Counted from the first letter of the stretch, positions 1-7,070 are shown. The stretch is DNA of 8,635 nucleotides from Bacteroidota bacterium (GCA_021793135.1 JAJYTI010000093.1:1-8635); one strand, 5' to 3'. Notes: a model not told the origin generated them from the sequence alone. Numbers and translations are program-made.

Positions 1-363
1 TCCGTAAGTCGCAGAACCTTGATCGAAAGCTCCTTCATCCCAATCCGTATCGCTATTATATAATTGAGTCCAGTTATTGATATCTGAAGGATCTATAGTA
101 TCATAATCATTTGGATCATTAGAAGCTTCATAAACTTCTATGCCTAAGTAAGTGTTGATACGCTCTGCAAAATTGAATGCATCTGTGCGTAAAAATGCGA
201 TTTCCCATGCATCTGCTGGAAAAGTCTCAGATTCATTCGTAGCGAATTTAAAGTACAATTCGTTAGTGTAATCTGGATTTAAAGAAAGATCCACATTTGT
301 TTCTTGTGCTTTTGCGATGAAAGCGGTCATCAGCAATGCAAAAAATAGATTAAAATGTTTCAT
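1..363 (-). CDS. Secreted HmuY-like protein, C-terminus cut by window edge
   Basis: The gene reads leftward from ATG at 363 and runs off the window after 121 codons, with no stop. Residues 1-20 form a typical flavobacterial Sec signal peptide (MKHFNLFFALLMTAFIAKAQ), with no lipobox cysteine, so the mature protein probably starts near Gln20 and is soluble or surface-sorted. The stretch 'ELYFKFATNE...ADAWEIAF' (residues 35-57) matches the opening of HmuY-type domains, where a strand carrying a W-[DE]-[IL]-x-F motif (here W53-F57) begins the fold. The visible mature part contains no histidine and is rich in Asp, Asn, Trp and Tyr. It lies 32 bp downstream of the HmuY-like lipoprotein gene with no terminator between, so it is probably the third gene of the receptor operon. 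Family knowledge suggests such proteins often end in a type IX secretion sorting domain, but that end is outside the window. The product is likely a second heme-binding or heme-scavenging protein (inferred). Confidence 0.72.
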   Translation of the reverse strand, partial: MKHFNLFFALLMTAFIAKAQETNVDLSLNPDYTNELYFKFATNESETFPADAWEIAFLRTDAFNFAERINTYLGIEVYEASNDPNDYDTIDPSDINNWTQLYNSDTDWDEGAFDQGSATYG

Positions 364-395
364 GTGTGTTTTAAATAAATAATTGGTTAAAAAAA

Positions 396-1832
396 TTAAT
401 TAAGCAGTTCATATTTGAATTCCGGGTAACCGCGGACCCCGTTTTCGTTTAAGAACGAAATGAATTTAATTTTGTAATAATTCTCATTAGCATCTTTAAG
501 AACATAGAAAATGTTTGAGAACACTTCTCTGTCTGGAGGAGTAACTTCTCGCCAACTACTACCAATAACTCGTTGATTTAGTACAAACTCGTTTTCGTCA
601 ACATCTGCAATGGAATAGCTGTCATAATCAAAATCATCTGTAGATACTCTATAAGCTTTTACGTTTCCAAGTGTATTTGTTTCAACATAATCAGAGAAAC
701 CATACGCAGTTTGTCCACCTTCAGGTAGTTCTTGTGTTTCTGTTTTTACAGTGAAATTTAAATCCCAATTTGTTTTTTCTGGCTCTACCGATACTATATT
801 TTCTGTATCGAAACTGAAAAAATTAAAGTTGAATCCTGAATTTTTAGAGATGGTAATTTCCTGGTGTGAAGTGCTGTTTAAATCGGCATACTGAAGAATA
901 TAATCTTCCCCTTGACGTAAGATTCTTATTTTTTTGTAGCCACGTTCTTCTCCAGCAACAGCAACACCACCAGCACTTGGGGTTTCGGTTCCTATTTTAT
1001 GTCCTAACTTTAATAAATAGACTGGATTTTCCTCCTCATTTTCCGAAATTGCTTGAATGGCAGTACCGTTAATATCTCCATTAGGGTTATCGACATATAT
1101 GTCAGAACCTTCCACTAAAAAGTCCATGCCTGATTTTAAATGATTTACATCTGTTTCTCTCACATTATCAATATCGGTTTGGTCTAATGCAGCTACAAAC
1201 ATGTAAATCGAGCTATTTAGCTTTACACGGAAGTCATTGCCAGAGTAGAACCCCAAATCCCATGTATCTCTTTTTACTAAAGTTTCTTCTTTTCTACTCA
1301 AACTCAAGTACACTTGATTTGGTTCGTTTGGTCCACCAATCTCTGGAGATAATGTACCACCTAAAGAAGCGGTTGGGTTATAGAATACTTGAGTAGTAGT
1401 ATTTCCTTGTGTATAAGCTTCTGTGTTCGCTATATCAATATTAGATATTGAAAAAGTAATGGACTTTTCTTCGTTTGGTAAAGCTTCGGTTAATTTCGTT
1501 AGTTCAAACGAGGTGCCTGAAGTTCCCTGTATAACTGGAATACTTATTATTCCTTCTGCAGCTAGTGGGTTAGTAACAAAATCGTTACTCTCACCATAGG
1601 TCAAATTTTCTGTAGTGTAGGTAATATCAATATTTCCAATCTCTGGCGCTTCCGAGGAATAAACCAATTCAATAGTTAACTCTGTAGAATCATCTAAGAA
1701 ATTTTCTGAAGAGTGTTTAAAAGCAACAACAAATTCATTGTTGTTGGCTGTGTTGTCGTCGCTACTGCAACTAATAAATCCAAAACAGCTTAATATAAAA
1801 AAACTTAAAATGTAGAAACGTGTGGTTCTCAT
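396..1832 (-). CDS. HmuY-like heme-binding outer-membrane lipoprotein with N-terminal extension
   Basis: This 478-residue protein has a lipoprotein signal peptide with lipobox F-I-S-C at residues 19-22 followed by SSDD, so it should be lipid-anchored at Cys22 and is probably surface exposed. Residues about 32-150 look like a beta-rich Ig-like or Calx-beta-like module. Residues about 172-478 look like HmuY. They show 'RDTWDLGFYSGNDFRVKLN' (W191-F195), a second 'NWDLNF' motif (355-360), and a closing segment 'FYVLKDANENYYKIKF...GYPEFKYELL' typical of the HmuY C-terminus. HmuY of Porphyromonas gingivalis is a shorter (about 216 aa) hemophore-like lipoprotein that passes heme to the receptor HmuR, so this version is about twice as long. 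Histidines in the mature part are H40, H231, H278 and H323; which of them, if any, bind heme cannot be told without alignment. The gene starts 3 bp after the TonB-receptor stop, which indicates tight co-transcription and a partner role with that receptor. Confidence 0.85.
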   Translation of the reverse strand: MRTTRFYILSFFILSCFGFISCSSDDNTANNNEFVVAFKHSSENFLDDSTELTIELVYSSEAPEIGNIDITYTTENLTYGESNDFVTNPLAAEGIISIPVIQGTSGTSFELTKLTEALPNEEKSITFSISNIDIANTEAYTQGNTTTQVFYNPTASLGGTLSPEIGGPNEPNQVYLSLSRKEETLVKRDTWDLGFYSGNDFRVKLNSSIYMFVAALDQTDIDNVRETDVNHLKSGMDFLVEGSDIYVDNPNGDINGTAIQAISENEEENPVYLLKLGHKIGTETPSAGGVAVAGEERGYKKIRILRQGEDYILQYADLNSTSHQEITISKNSGFNFNFFSFDTENIVSVEPEKTNWDLNFTVKTETQELPEGGQTAYGFSDYVETNTLGNVKAYRVSTDDFDYDSYSIADVDENEFVLNQRVIGSSWREVTPPDREVFSNIFYVLKDANENYYKIKFISFLNENGVRGYPEFKYELLN

Positions 1833-1835
1833 AGT

Positions 1836-3986
1836 TTAGAAATTGATGTTATATAAAAGTTTTAAGAAATACGAACTGCCATAACCTAGAAGTAGAGAAT
1901 TGCTAGCGGTATTATGTCCTGCACCTCCAGACGAGGCAGTTTTTATATCTTTTACATTTAGAATATTTCTTGCTCCTAAAGAAACTTCTAACTTATTGTT
2001 CAAGAAATCCTTGCGTATAGATGCGTCTAACCATGCAAAGCCATCTTGTTTTTGTTTTGCAAAATATTGTTCTCCATTTTCATCTAATTGCTGTACAAAC
2101 TGGTATTGCGCACCATTATATTTGAAGTAAGTAGAGAAAGTAGTGTTCCAGCGTGGTATACGATAGGAGAGTTGTGTGTTTACCTGAATAGAATATAAAT
2201 ACTTATCATTTTTAATATCGGAACTGTTTAATACTTTAGATTCTCCAGAATAGGACACGCCTAAATTTGCAGTAAAATGTTTATAGAGAATTTTATTCCT
2301 TAATGCTACTCCCCAAGTTCTGTATAAATCGATATTGTTGAATTGATAAGCTAGGGGAGAGTCGTTTACAATGATTAAATCTATCTTGTCGTCAACATCT
2401 AAATACCATCCAGATAGTTTTGTTTCATAAGTGAAGTCACTATTTTTAAAGAAGAATGGCTTTTTGAAATGCAGGAAAATAGATTTTCCTTTTTCTGGTG
2501 AAAGATTTTCATTTCCACGAACATCATGATTCGAATCTACCATATAAAAGTATAATTCTTCGAAATTTGGAATTTTAGGAGAAGTTCCTATTATTGCTCT
2601 TAGCTGATAATCATTATTGAATACATATTTACTGCTTAATGATAATGCAATTTGATCGTCAAAAACAGAAGAATGAATATATCGTACTCCAGGACTAAAT
2701 GTTAAGCGATTGCTTGCATTTATTTCAGCCGAGGCAAAACCACTATAAGTGTTTATTTCTTTGTCTTGCGTATCGGTTCCTGAATTTTGTTCTGATAATC
2801 CACTTGCCGAACCTTTATCTGCATTTATTTCATAACCAATAGCCATTTGAATGATGTCGCTATCCAATAAATTGCTTAAAGTACCACGAGAGAAGAATCC
2901 TTTTCGAGTATTATAATCAAATCGATCAATATTGGATTTGGTTTTTGAATGAAGATAATATGTAAAAGACTCTTGGTTTCGAATTTGCTCTTGGTAAGAA
3001 GCCGATATATTATAATTTAATTTTTTAAATAACTTACCTGTTGCATTTGCATGATGATATAATCGTTTGGTTCGGAATAGAACATCATTTGCGGTCGGGT
3101 TTAATGTTTGGGTTGCTGGATTTGGGTTTAAATGTACATTCTTCGCATATTTTTCGGTTTGTTCATCAAAGTATTCGAATTTATAAAAAGCACTAAAATC
3201 ATTTTTATCATAGTTAACAAGTGCTTTCGTAGTGTTCTGAACTTTGGGTAGCCATTCATATCCACGTAGCCCATCATTACCATTGTCTGGGTTATAATAT
3301 TCTTTACCTTGATTGTTATTTAAGAACCCTTTAAAATCATTTCGGGTATAAATAATGTCGGCATACCAATTGTCAGAAATGTTATGACCAACTTTTATAG
3401 ATTGAATATGCCTTCCTTCATCAAACCATCCATATTCATTTCCAATGGTTTCCTCTTGAATATAAGGGGTTATATGCCATTTATAAAAGCTTTTCTTATT
3501 GGTTATAATATTTACAACACCCGTAACAGCATTCGATCCATATTGGACGCCCATAGCGCCTTCTACAATTTCTATTTGCTGTATGTCATCTAAGTTTATT
3601 TGTGTTATATCTATTGCATTTCCGAAACCTTCATCTCCTACAATTGGGACACCGTCAACTAATATTTTGATATATTCAGAATTGAACCCAAATTGCTCTA
3701 TACCACTTCTTCCTTCTCCAGCATTGGGTATAATACTTAAGTTTAATGTCTGATTTAAAACATCACCAAGTGTATTCCCAGCCATTCTTTTTATATCGAC
3801 TTGTGTTAATACATCCACTTCTACTATAGATTTATCTACAGATTGTGGGTTGTATTGCCCTGTTAAAACTACGGGCTTTAATTCTTCTTGCCAATTGTTA
3901 ATAGTGTCTTGAATATTAGCCTGTGCAAAGGTTAATGTTTGTAATGACAATAATATTCCTGTAATAAAAGCGGTCTTCTTATTCAT
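1836..3986 (-). CDS. hmuR: TonB-dependent outer-membrane heme receptor (HmuR/HemR type)
   Basis: This 716-residue protein has a signal peptide (about residues 1-21, ending FAQA). A plug domain follows at about 45-165, including 'GNTLGDVLNQTLNL', 'IKILVDGVPIVGD', 'IEIVEGAMGVQYGSNAVTGVVNIIT', and then a 22-strand-type barrel with a C-terminal aromatic residue (Phe716) for BAM insertion. It has no N-terminal CarboxypepD-regulatory-like domain, so it is a compact receptor rather than a SusC-type protein. In the barrel, 'GTSPKIPNFEELY' (467-479) and 'GNENLSPEKG' (491-500) fit the FRAP and NPNL boxes of heme receptors, with His487 between them, as in HemR/HmuR. The plug domain carries no histidine. 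It leads the leftward operon, followed 3 bp later by the HmuY-like lipoprotein, and is divergent from the importer genes. The predicted role is energy-dependent uptake of heme, or heme from hemoproteins, through the outer membrane. Specificity is inferred from the motifs and the neighbours. A siderophore or cobalamin receptor is less likely. Confidence 0.9.
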   Translation of the reverse strand: MNKKTAFITGILLSLQTLTFAQANIQDTINNWQEELKPVVLTGQYNPQSVDKSIVEVDVLTQVDIKRMAGNTLGDVLNQTLNLSIIPNAGEGRSGIEQFGFNSEYIKILVDGVPIVGDEGFGNAIDITQINLDDIQQIEIVEGAMGVQYGSNAVTGVVNIITNKKSFYKWHITPYIQEETIGNEYGWFDEGRHIQSIKVGHNISDNWYADIIYTRNDFKGFLNNNQGKEYYNPDNGNDGLRGYEWLPKVQNTTKALVNYDKNDFSAFYKFEYFDEQTEKYAKNVHLNPNPATQTLNPTANDVLFRTKRLYHHANATGKLFKKLNYNISASYQEQIRNQESFTYYLHSKTKSNIDRFDYNTRKGFFSRGTLSNLLDSDIIQMAIGYEINADKGSASGLSEQNSGTDTQDKEINTYSGFASAEINASNRLTFSPGVRYIHSSVFDDQIALSLSSKYVFNNDYQLRAIIGTSPKIPNFEELYFYMVDSNHDVRGNENLSPEKGKSIFLHFKKPFFFKNSDFTYETKLSGWYLDVDDKIDLIIVNDSPLAYQFNNIDLYRTWGVALRNKILYKHFTANLGVSYSGESKVLNSSDIKNDKYLYSIQVNTQLSYRIPRWNTTFSTYFKYNGAQYQFVQQLDENGEQYFAKQKQDGFAWLDASIRKDFLNNKLEVSLGARNILNVKDIKTASSGGAGHNTASNSLLLGYGSSYFLKLLYNINF

Positions 3987-3998
3987 TATTTATATTAA

Positions 3999-4052
3999 GT
4001 CTAATTAAGCATAGTCCGGCAAATATATGTCTAATTCTTAATTAATCTAAAT
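3999..4052. repeat. Repeated GTCTAATT-type motifs in the divergent control region
   Basis: GTCTAATT occurs at 3999-4006 and again at 4029-4036, exactly 30 bp apart (about three helical turns). A related TCTAAAT lies at 4046-4052, and the palindrome TTAATTAA (4038-4045) sits close to the midpoint of the two promoters. The first copy falls in the predicted leader of the receptor operon, and the others fall inside the overlapping promoter region. Such an arrangement would suit a repressor binding site responding to iron or heme, but the background is very AT-rich and no canonical Fur or DtxR box is present. Treat it as a candidate only. Confidence 0.3.
4020..4050 (-). promoter_or_regulatory. Candidate promoter of the receptor operon
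   Basis: Read on the minus strand, TATATTTG (4027 to 4020) is an exact match to the Bacteroidota -7 element TANNTTTG. A weak -33 element, TTA in place of TTG, lies at 4050-4048 with a 20-base spacer. Transcription would begin near 4014, giving a leader of about 28 nt before the receptor ATG at 3986. The -7 match is seen directly; activity is inferred. Confidence 0.55.
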
Positions 4053-4068
4053 AATATCTGTACTTTTG
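4038..4068 (+). promoter_or_regulatory. Candidate promoter of the DUF6607-hmuTUV operon
   Basis: TACTTTTG at 4061-4068 is an exact TANNTTTG -7 element. A weak -33 element (TTA, 4038-4040) lies 20 bases upstream, mirroring the leftward promoter. Transcription would begin near 4075, leaving an AT-rich leader of about 110 nt before the ATG at 4188. I see no strong hairpin or known riboswitch in that leader. Its -33 region overlaps that of the opposite promoter at 4038-4050. Confidence 0.55.
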
Positions 4069-4187
4069 GCCTAGAAAACGACATAAATACGGCTATCGTA
4101 ATTTTTATTCTTTAAGCGTTATTTGTTGTTATTGGTAATAAAACATATAAATAAATTAATTAAATATATTTTTTTAAACTTTTAGGT

Positions 4188-5108
4188 ATGGATTCCAAAA
4201 TTGAGAATGTTAATGTGTTTTCAGAAAAGCATTTAGATAATGTTAGTACAAAAAAACAATTAGAAAGAGAATTGATTAAATCTTTAGCAGGATGTTATCG
4301 TGTTGATTTCCGTTTTGCAGAAACTTTTGCACCAAAAAAGAACTACGAGTATTACGATAGAAAATTTTCTGCAGCAAAAGAAGTTGCATTTATCATAGAA
4401 GAAACAGAAAATAAAATTTCTATTCAGCATATCTTATATGTAGGAAAAGGTATGATGATTAAGCACTGGAGACAGGATTGGATTTATGAAAATAGAGAGA
4501 TTCTTACCTTAGTGAAAGATCATAAATGGAAAAAAATAAAACTAACACCAGAACAAGCAAAGGGAACATGGAGTCAAAAAGTTTATCAAGTAGATGATTG
4601 TCCTCGATATGAAGGTTATGGTACTTGGGTGCATGTAGATGGACGCCATTTTTGGCAAAGTACTACCGATTCTCCATTACCACGTAGAGAGATTACAATT
4701 AGAGATGATTATAATGTTCTAAGACGTCATTCACATATAGAGATTTTTGAAAATGGGGATTGGGTACTTGATCAGGATAATGAGAAAATCCATCGTTGTG
4801 AAGAAAAGAATGAAGATACACTTATCTGTTTAGAGAAAGGTTTAGAAACATTTACTAGAAAAGATTACGATGCTTCAGATGCTACGGACTGGTGGAAAGA
4901 CCAAAAAGCATTCTGGGCAGATGTACGTGAAATTTGGAATGAAATAATCAGTAGTCGTGACATCATCAATGTTTCGGAAGATGAAAAGCTATATAATGCC
5001 CAATTTGAATTAGCTGATGAGTTTGTTGGTGATAAATATAATTCAGAAAAAGCAAGAAAAGCGATTAAAGAATTATTAGCTAAACATATTGAGGGGTACG
5101 AAGCTTAA
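4188..5108 (+). CDS. DUF6607-type protein, first gene of the heme-import operon
   Basis: I recognise this 306-residue protein, from memory, as the DUF6607 type. It carries the motifs 'LAGCYRVDFRFAETF' (33-47), 'HILYVGKGMMIKHWRQDW' (81-98), 'CPRYEGYGTWVHVDGRHFW' (138-156) and 'PLPRREITIRDDYNVLRRHSH' (164-184), followed by 'WVLDQDNEKIHR' (192-203). It has 11 tryptophans and 10 histidines, several of them clustered (H93, H149, H154, H181, H183), and four cysteines (C36, C138, C204, C214). The first 30 residues are polar and charged, with no signal peptide or membrane segment, so a cytoplasmic location is predicted. The C-terminal 70 residues look helical. The start at 4188 is the first ATG of the frame; the Shine-Dalgarno is weak, as is usual in this group. 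The next gene, hmuT, follows after 58 bp on the same strand. Its function is unknown. The operon position suggests a role in handling heme or its products, which is inference from context. Confidence 0.8.
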   Translation: MDSKIENVNVFSEKHLDNVSTKKQLERELIKSLAGCYRVDFRFAETFAPKKNYEYYDRKFSAAKEVAFIIEETENKISIQHILYVGKGMMIKHWRQDWIYENREILTLVKDHKWKKIKLTPEQAKGTWSQKVYQVDDCPRYEGYGTWVHVDGRHFWQSTTDSPLPRREITIRDDYNVLRRHSHIEIFENGDWVLDQDNEKIHRCEEKNEDTLICLEKGLETFTRKDYDASDATDWWKDQKAFWADVREIWNEIISSRDIINVSEDEKLYNAQFELADEFVGDKYNSEKARKAIKELLAKHIEGYEA

Positions 5109-5142
5109 TTGTTAGAAATATTGACCGTATCGTTTCTTACAA
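5109..5142 (+). repeat. Imperfect inverted repeat between the DUF6607-type gene and hmuT
   Basis: TTGTTAGAAA (5109-5118) and TTTCTTACAA (5133-5142) pair at 9 of 10 positions around a 14-base loop, immediately after the stop of the preceding gene. No U-tract follows, so it is not a good intrinsic terminator. It could be an mRNA-stabilising or processing hairpin that sets different levels of the two products, or a protein-binding dyad. It overlaps AATGATAAT (5141-5149), which matches half of a classical Fur box, but the other half is absent. Confidence 0.3.
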
Positions 5143-5166
5143 TGATAATTTATTTAGAACATATTT

Positions 5167-6042
5167 ATGAAAAACACACAGATAACTCTTTTGCTTCTAA
5201 TGATGATTTTTCTAGGTTCATGTAATGAATCAAAGAAATCAGAGACTGTTCAGACTAAAGTAGAAAATAAAGAACAACGAATCGTTTCTTTAAATGGAGC
5301 CATAACCGAAATTATATTTGAATTAGATCCTGGAGCAGAAGTAGTAGGAAGAGATGTAACTAGTACTTATCCTGAATGGATTAAAGATTCCATTCAAGAT
5401 TTAGGGCATGTTCGTTCTTTAAATATCGAATCACTAGCAGATTTAAAACCAACTTTAATTTTAGCTGCTGAAAATGATTTGAATTCCGATCTACTTCGTT
5501 CTATAGAAGGATTAAAATTGAATTATAAGTTATTCAAGCAAGAGTTTAATGTAGAAGGAACCAAAATCTTAATCAATGAAGTATCGGATTTTATAGATAA
5601 TAAGGAAACGGAACCTTTATTAAATAAAATAGATGCTGACTTAGATAAAGTTGAATCTTTTGAGAATAAACCAAAAGTACTTTTTATCTATGCACGTGGA
5701 GCAGGTTCCATGATGGTAGCGGGAGAAGGAACTCCTATGGAAAGTATTATTGAATTAGCAGGAGGACAAAATGCTGTAAAAGGATTTAAAGATTTCAAGC
5801 CTTTAACCGAAGAAGCATTATTGAGTAATAATCCAGATGTTATTTTATTATTCGATTCAGGATTAGAAAGTTTAGGTGGAAAAGAAGGGTTACTTAAATC
5901 TACTCCAGGAGTATCGCAGACAAATGCAGGGAAAAATAAAGCGATAATTGCTATGGATGGAGGATTGATATCGGATTTCGGACCAAGAGTAGGAGAGGCA
6001 GCATACGAATTGAATAAGTTATTGAGAGAGTATGCAGAATAA
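5167..6042 (+). CDS. hmuT: Heme ABC transporter substrate-binding lipoprotein HmuT
   Basis: This 291-residue protein starts with a lipoprotein signal peptide and lipobox L-G-S-C (residues 16-19), so it is anchored at Cys19 and works in the periplasm. It has the class III periplasmic-binding fold (PeriplasmicBP_2/TroA-like). 'RIVSLNGAITEIIFEL' (38-53) leads to 'GRDVTSTYPEW' (61-71), where Tyr68 sits in the place of the heme-ligand tyrosine of HmuT proteins. Further family signatures are 'NIESLADLKPTLIL' (86-99), 'GTPMESIIELAGGQNAV' (188-204), 'FKPLTEEALL...NPDVILL' (210-228) and 'GPR' (272-274). The TSTYP motif and the heme-receptor context favour heme over cobalamin or ferric siderophores. 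It delivers its ligand to the HmuU permease, whose gene overlaps its last 11 bases. Confidence 0.88.
   Translation: MKNTQITLLLLMMIFLGSCNESKKSETVQTKVENKEQRIVSLNGAITEIIFELDPGAEVVGRDVTSTYPEWIKDSIQDLGHVRSLNIESLADLKPTLILAAENDLNSDLLRSIEGLKLNYKLFKQEFNVEGTKILINEVSDFIDNKETEPLLNKIDADLDKVESFENKPKVLFIYARGAGSMMVAGEGTPMESIIELAGGQNAVKGFKDFKPLTEEALLSNNPDVILLFDSGLESLGGKEGLLKSTPGVSQTNAGKNKAIIAMDGGLISDFGPRVGEAAYELNKLLREYAE
6024..6030 (+). promoter_or_regulatory. Purine-rich ribosome binding site of hmuU inside hmuT
   Basis: GAGAGAG lies directly upstream of the hmuU ATG (6032), within the last codons of hmuT. It is a clearer purine tract than those in front of the other genes in this window. Together with the 11-base overlap of the two frames, it supports the chosen start and suggests translational coupling of permease to binding protein. 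Confidence 0.4.
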
Positions 6043-7066
6043 GTTGCTTCTTTATATAAGTGTATGTTTTGTACTACTTATAGGAGTTGCCTCTATTTCT
6101 CTGAAACTAGGGGCATACTCCTTTGAAGATTCTTCTTTATGGCAAATATTTAAAAATGAATTAAGTGGTAATGGTTTGGTTTCTGAGATGGACCATTATG
6201 TACTTTTTAATGTTCGTTTACCACGAATCGTGATGGCAATTTTGATGGGAAGTGCATTTGCAGTTTCTGGAACTTGCTTACAAGGAATGTTTAAAAACCC
6301 ATTGGCCACGCCAAATTTAATTGGTGTGACTTCGGGAGCATCTTTATTCGCAGCAATTGGAATTGTATTAGGGGGGCATTTTCGTTCTTATTTACCAGAT
6401 GTATTAAACTATTCTTTGATTAGTATTATGGCATTTATAGGTGCCATATTAACGATGACCTTTGTCTATAGAATGTCTACTACTAGGCGTAAAACCAATG
6501 TTGTAGTAATGCTTTTAGCAGGTGTTGCAATTTCTGCTTTAGCAGGGGCTGTAACTGGCTTTCTAACGTATTTAACCGATGATGAACAATTAAGAGATTT
6601 AACCTTCTGGACTTTAGGAAGTCTTGGGGGTGCTACTTGGCTTAAAAATGGCATATTGGTTATAGTAATATTTTTCTCTTACATTTTATTGCTTAATAAA
6701 GGTAAAGCTTTAAATGCAATGATGTTAGGCGAAGAAGATGCCACACACCTAGGAATTCCAGTAGAGAAGGTTAAAAAGCGAATTATAATTCTTACCGCAT
6801 TGATGGTAGGAACTTGTGTAGCATTTGCTGGTGCAATTGGATTCGTAGGCTTAATTGTACCTTATATATTACGATTAATATTTAAATCGAATTATCACAT
6901 CATATTACCATTATCGGCTGTAGTTGGTAGTATATTGTTGTTAATAGCCGATACTATAAGTAGAACAATAGTAGCACCATCAGAAATGCCTATAGGTATT
7001 TTAACTGCATTTTTAGGTGCTCCTATATTCATCGCTATTTTAATTCGATTCAAAAAAAACTTATAA
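6032..7066 (+). CDS. hmuU: Heme ABC transporter permease HmuU (FecCD family)
   Basis: This 344-residue inner-membrane protein has the multi-helix layout of FecCD/BtuC permeases, which have about ten helices. Family motifs appear in order: 'RLPR' (62-65); 'GSAFAVSGTCLQGMFKNPLA' (73-92) followed by 'TPNLIGVTSGA' (93-103); 'FWTLGSLGG' (192-200); the cytoplasmic coupling segment 'MLGEEDATHLGI' (231-242), which contacts the ATPase; 'GFVGLIVPYILR' (270-281); and 'PSEMPIGILTAFLGAPIF' (316-333). In most family members the GFVGL motif continues as VPH; here the histidine is replaced by Tyr278. The length is normal for the family. The start overlaps hmuT by 11 bases. As a homodimer with HmuV it would move heme from HmuT into the cytoplasm. 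Confidence 0.9.
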   Translation: MQNKLLLYISVCFVLLIGVASISLKLGAYSFEDSSLWQIFKNELSGNGLVSEMDHYVLFNVRLPRIVMAILMGSAFAVSGTCLQGMFKNPLATPNLIGVTSGASLFAAIGIVLGGHFRSYLPDVLNYSLISIMAFIGAILTMTFVYRMSTTRRKTNVVVMLLAGVAISALAGAVTGFLTYLTDDEQLRDLTFWTLGSLGGATWLKNGILVIVIFFSYILLLNKGKALNAMMLGEEDATHLGIPVEKVKKRIIILTALMVGTCVAFAGAIGFVGLIVPYILRLIFKSNYHIILPLSAVVGSILLLIADTISRTIVAPSEMPIGILTAFLGAPIFIAILIRFKKNL

Positions 7067-7070
7067 ATAT

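Noticed and set aside
364..395. A terminator between the HmuY-like lipoprotein gene and the partial secreted-protein gene
   Set aside because: A run of T is present on the minus strand but no GC-containing stem precedes it, so read-through within one operon is more likely.
866..1396. Plus-strand open frames of 68-69 codons inside the HmuY-like gene
   Set aside because: They lie antisense to a well-supported lipoprotein gene, have odd composition (runs of Gln/His, Leu/Phe), and show no signal or domain. They are shadows of the real frame.
3384..3753. Plus-strand open frames antisense to the plug region of the TonB receptor
   Set aside because: The minus-strand frame has clear plug-domain motifs here. 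The opposite frames show no recognisable protein features.
4069..4187. A riboswitch or structured leader ahead of the DUF6607-type gene
   Set aside because: The leader is almost entirely A/T with only a 3-bp ACG/CGT pairing. I see no stable helix or known aptamer pattern.
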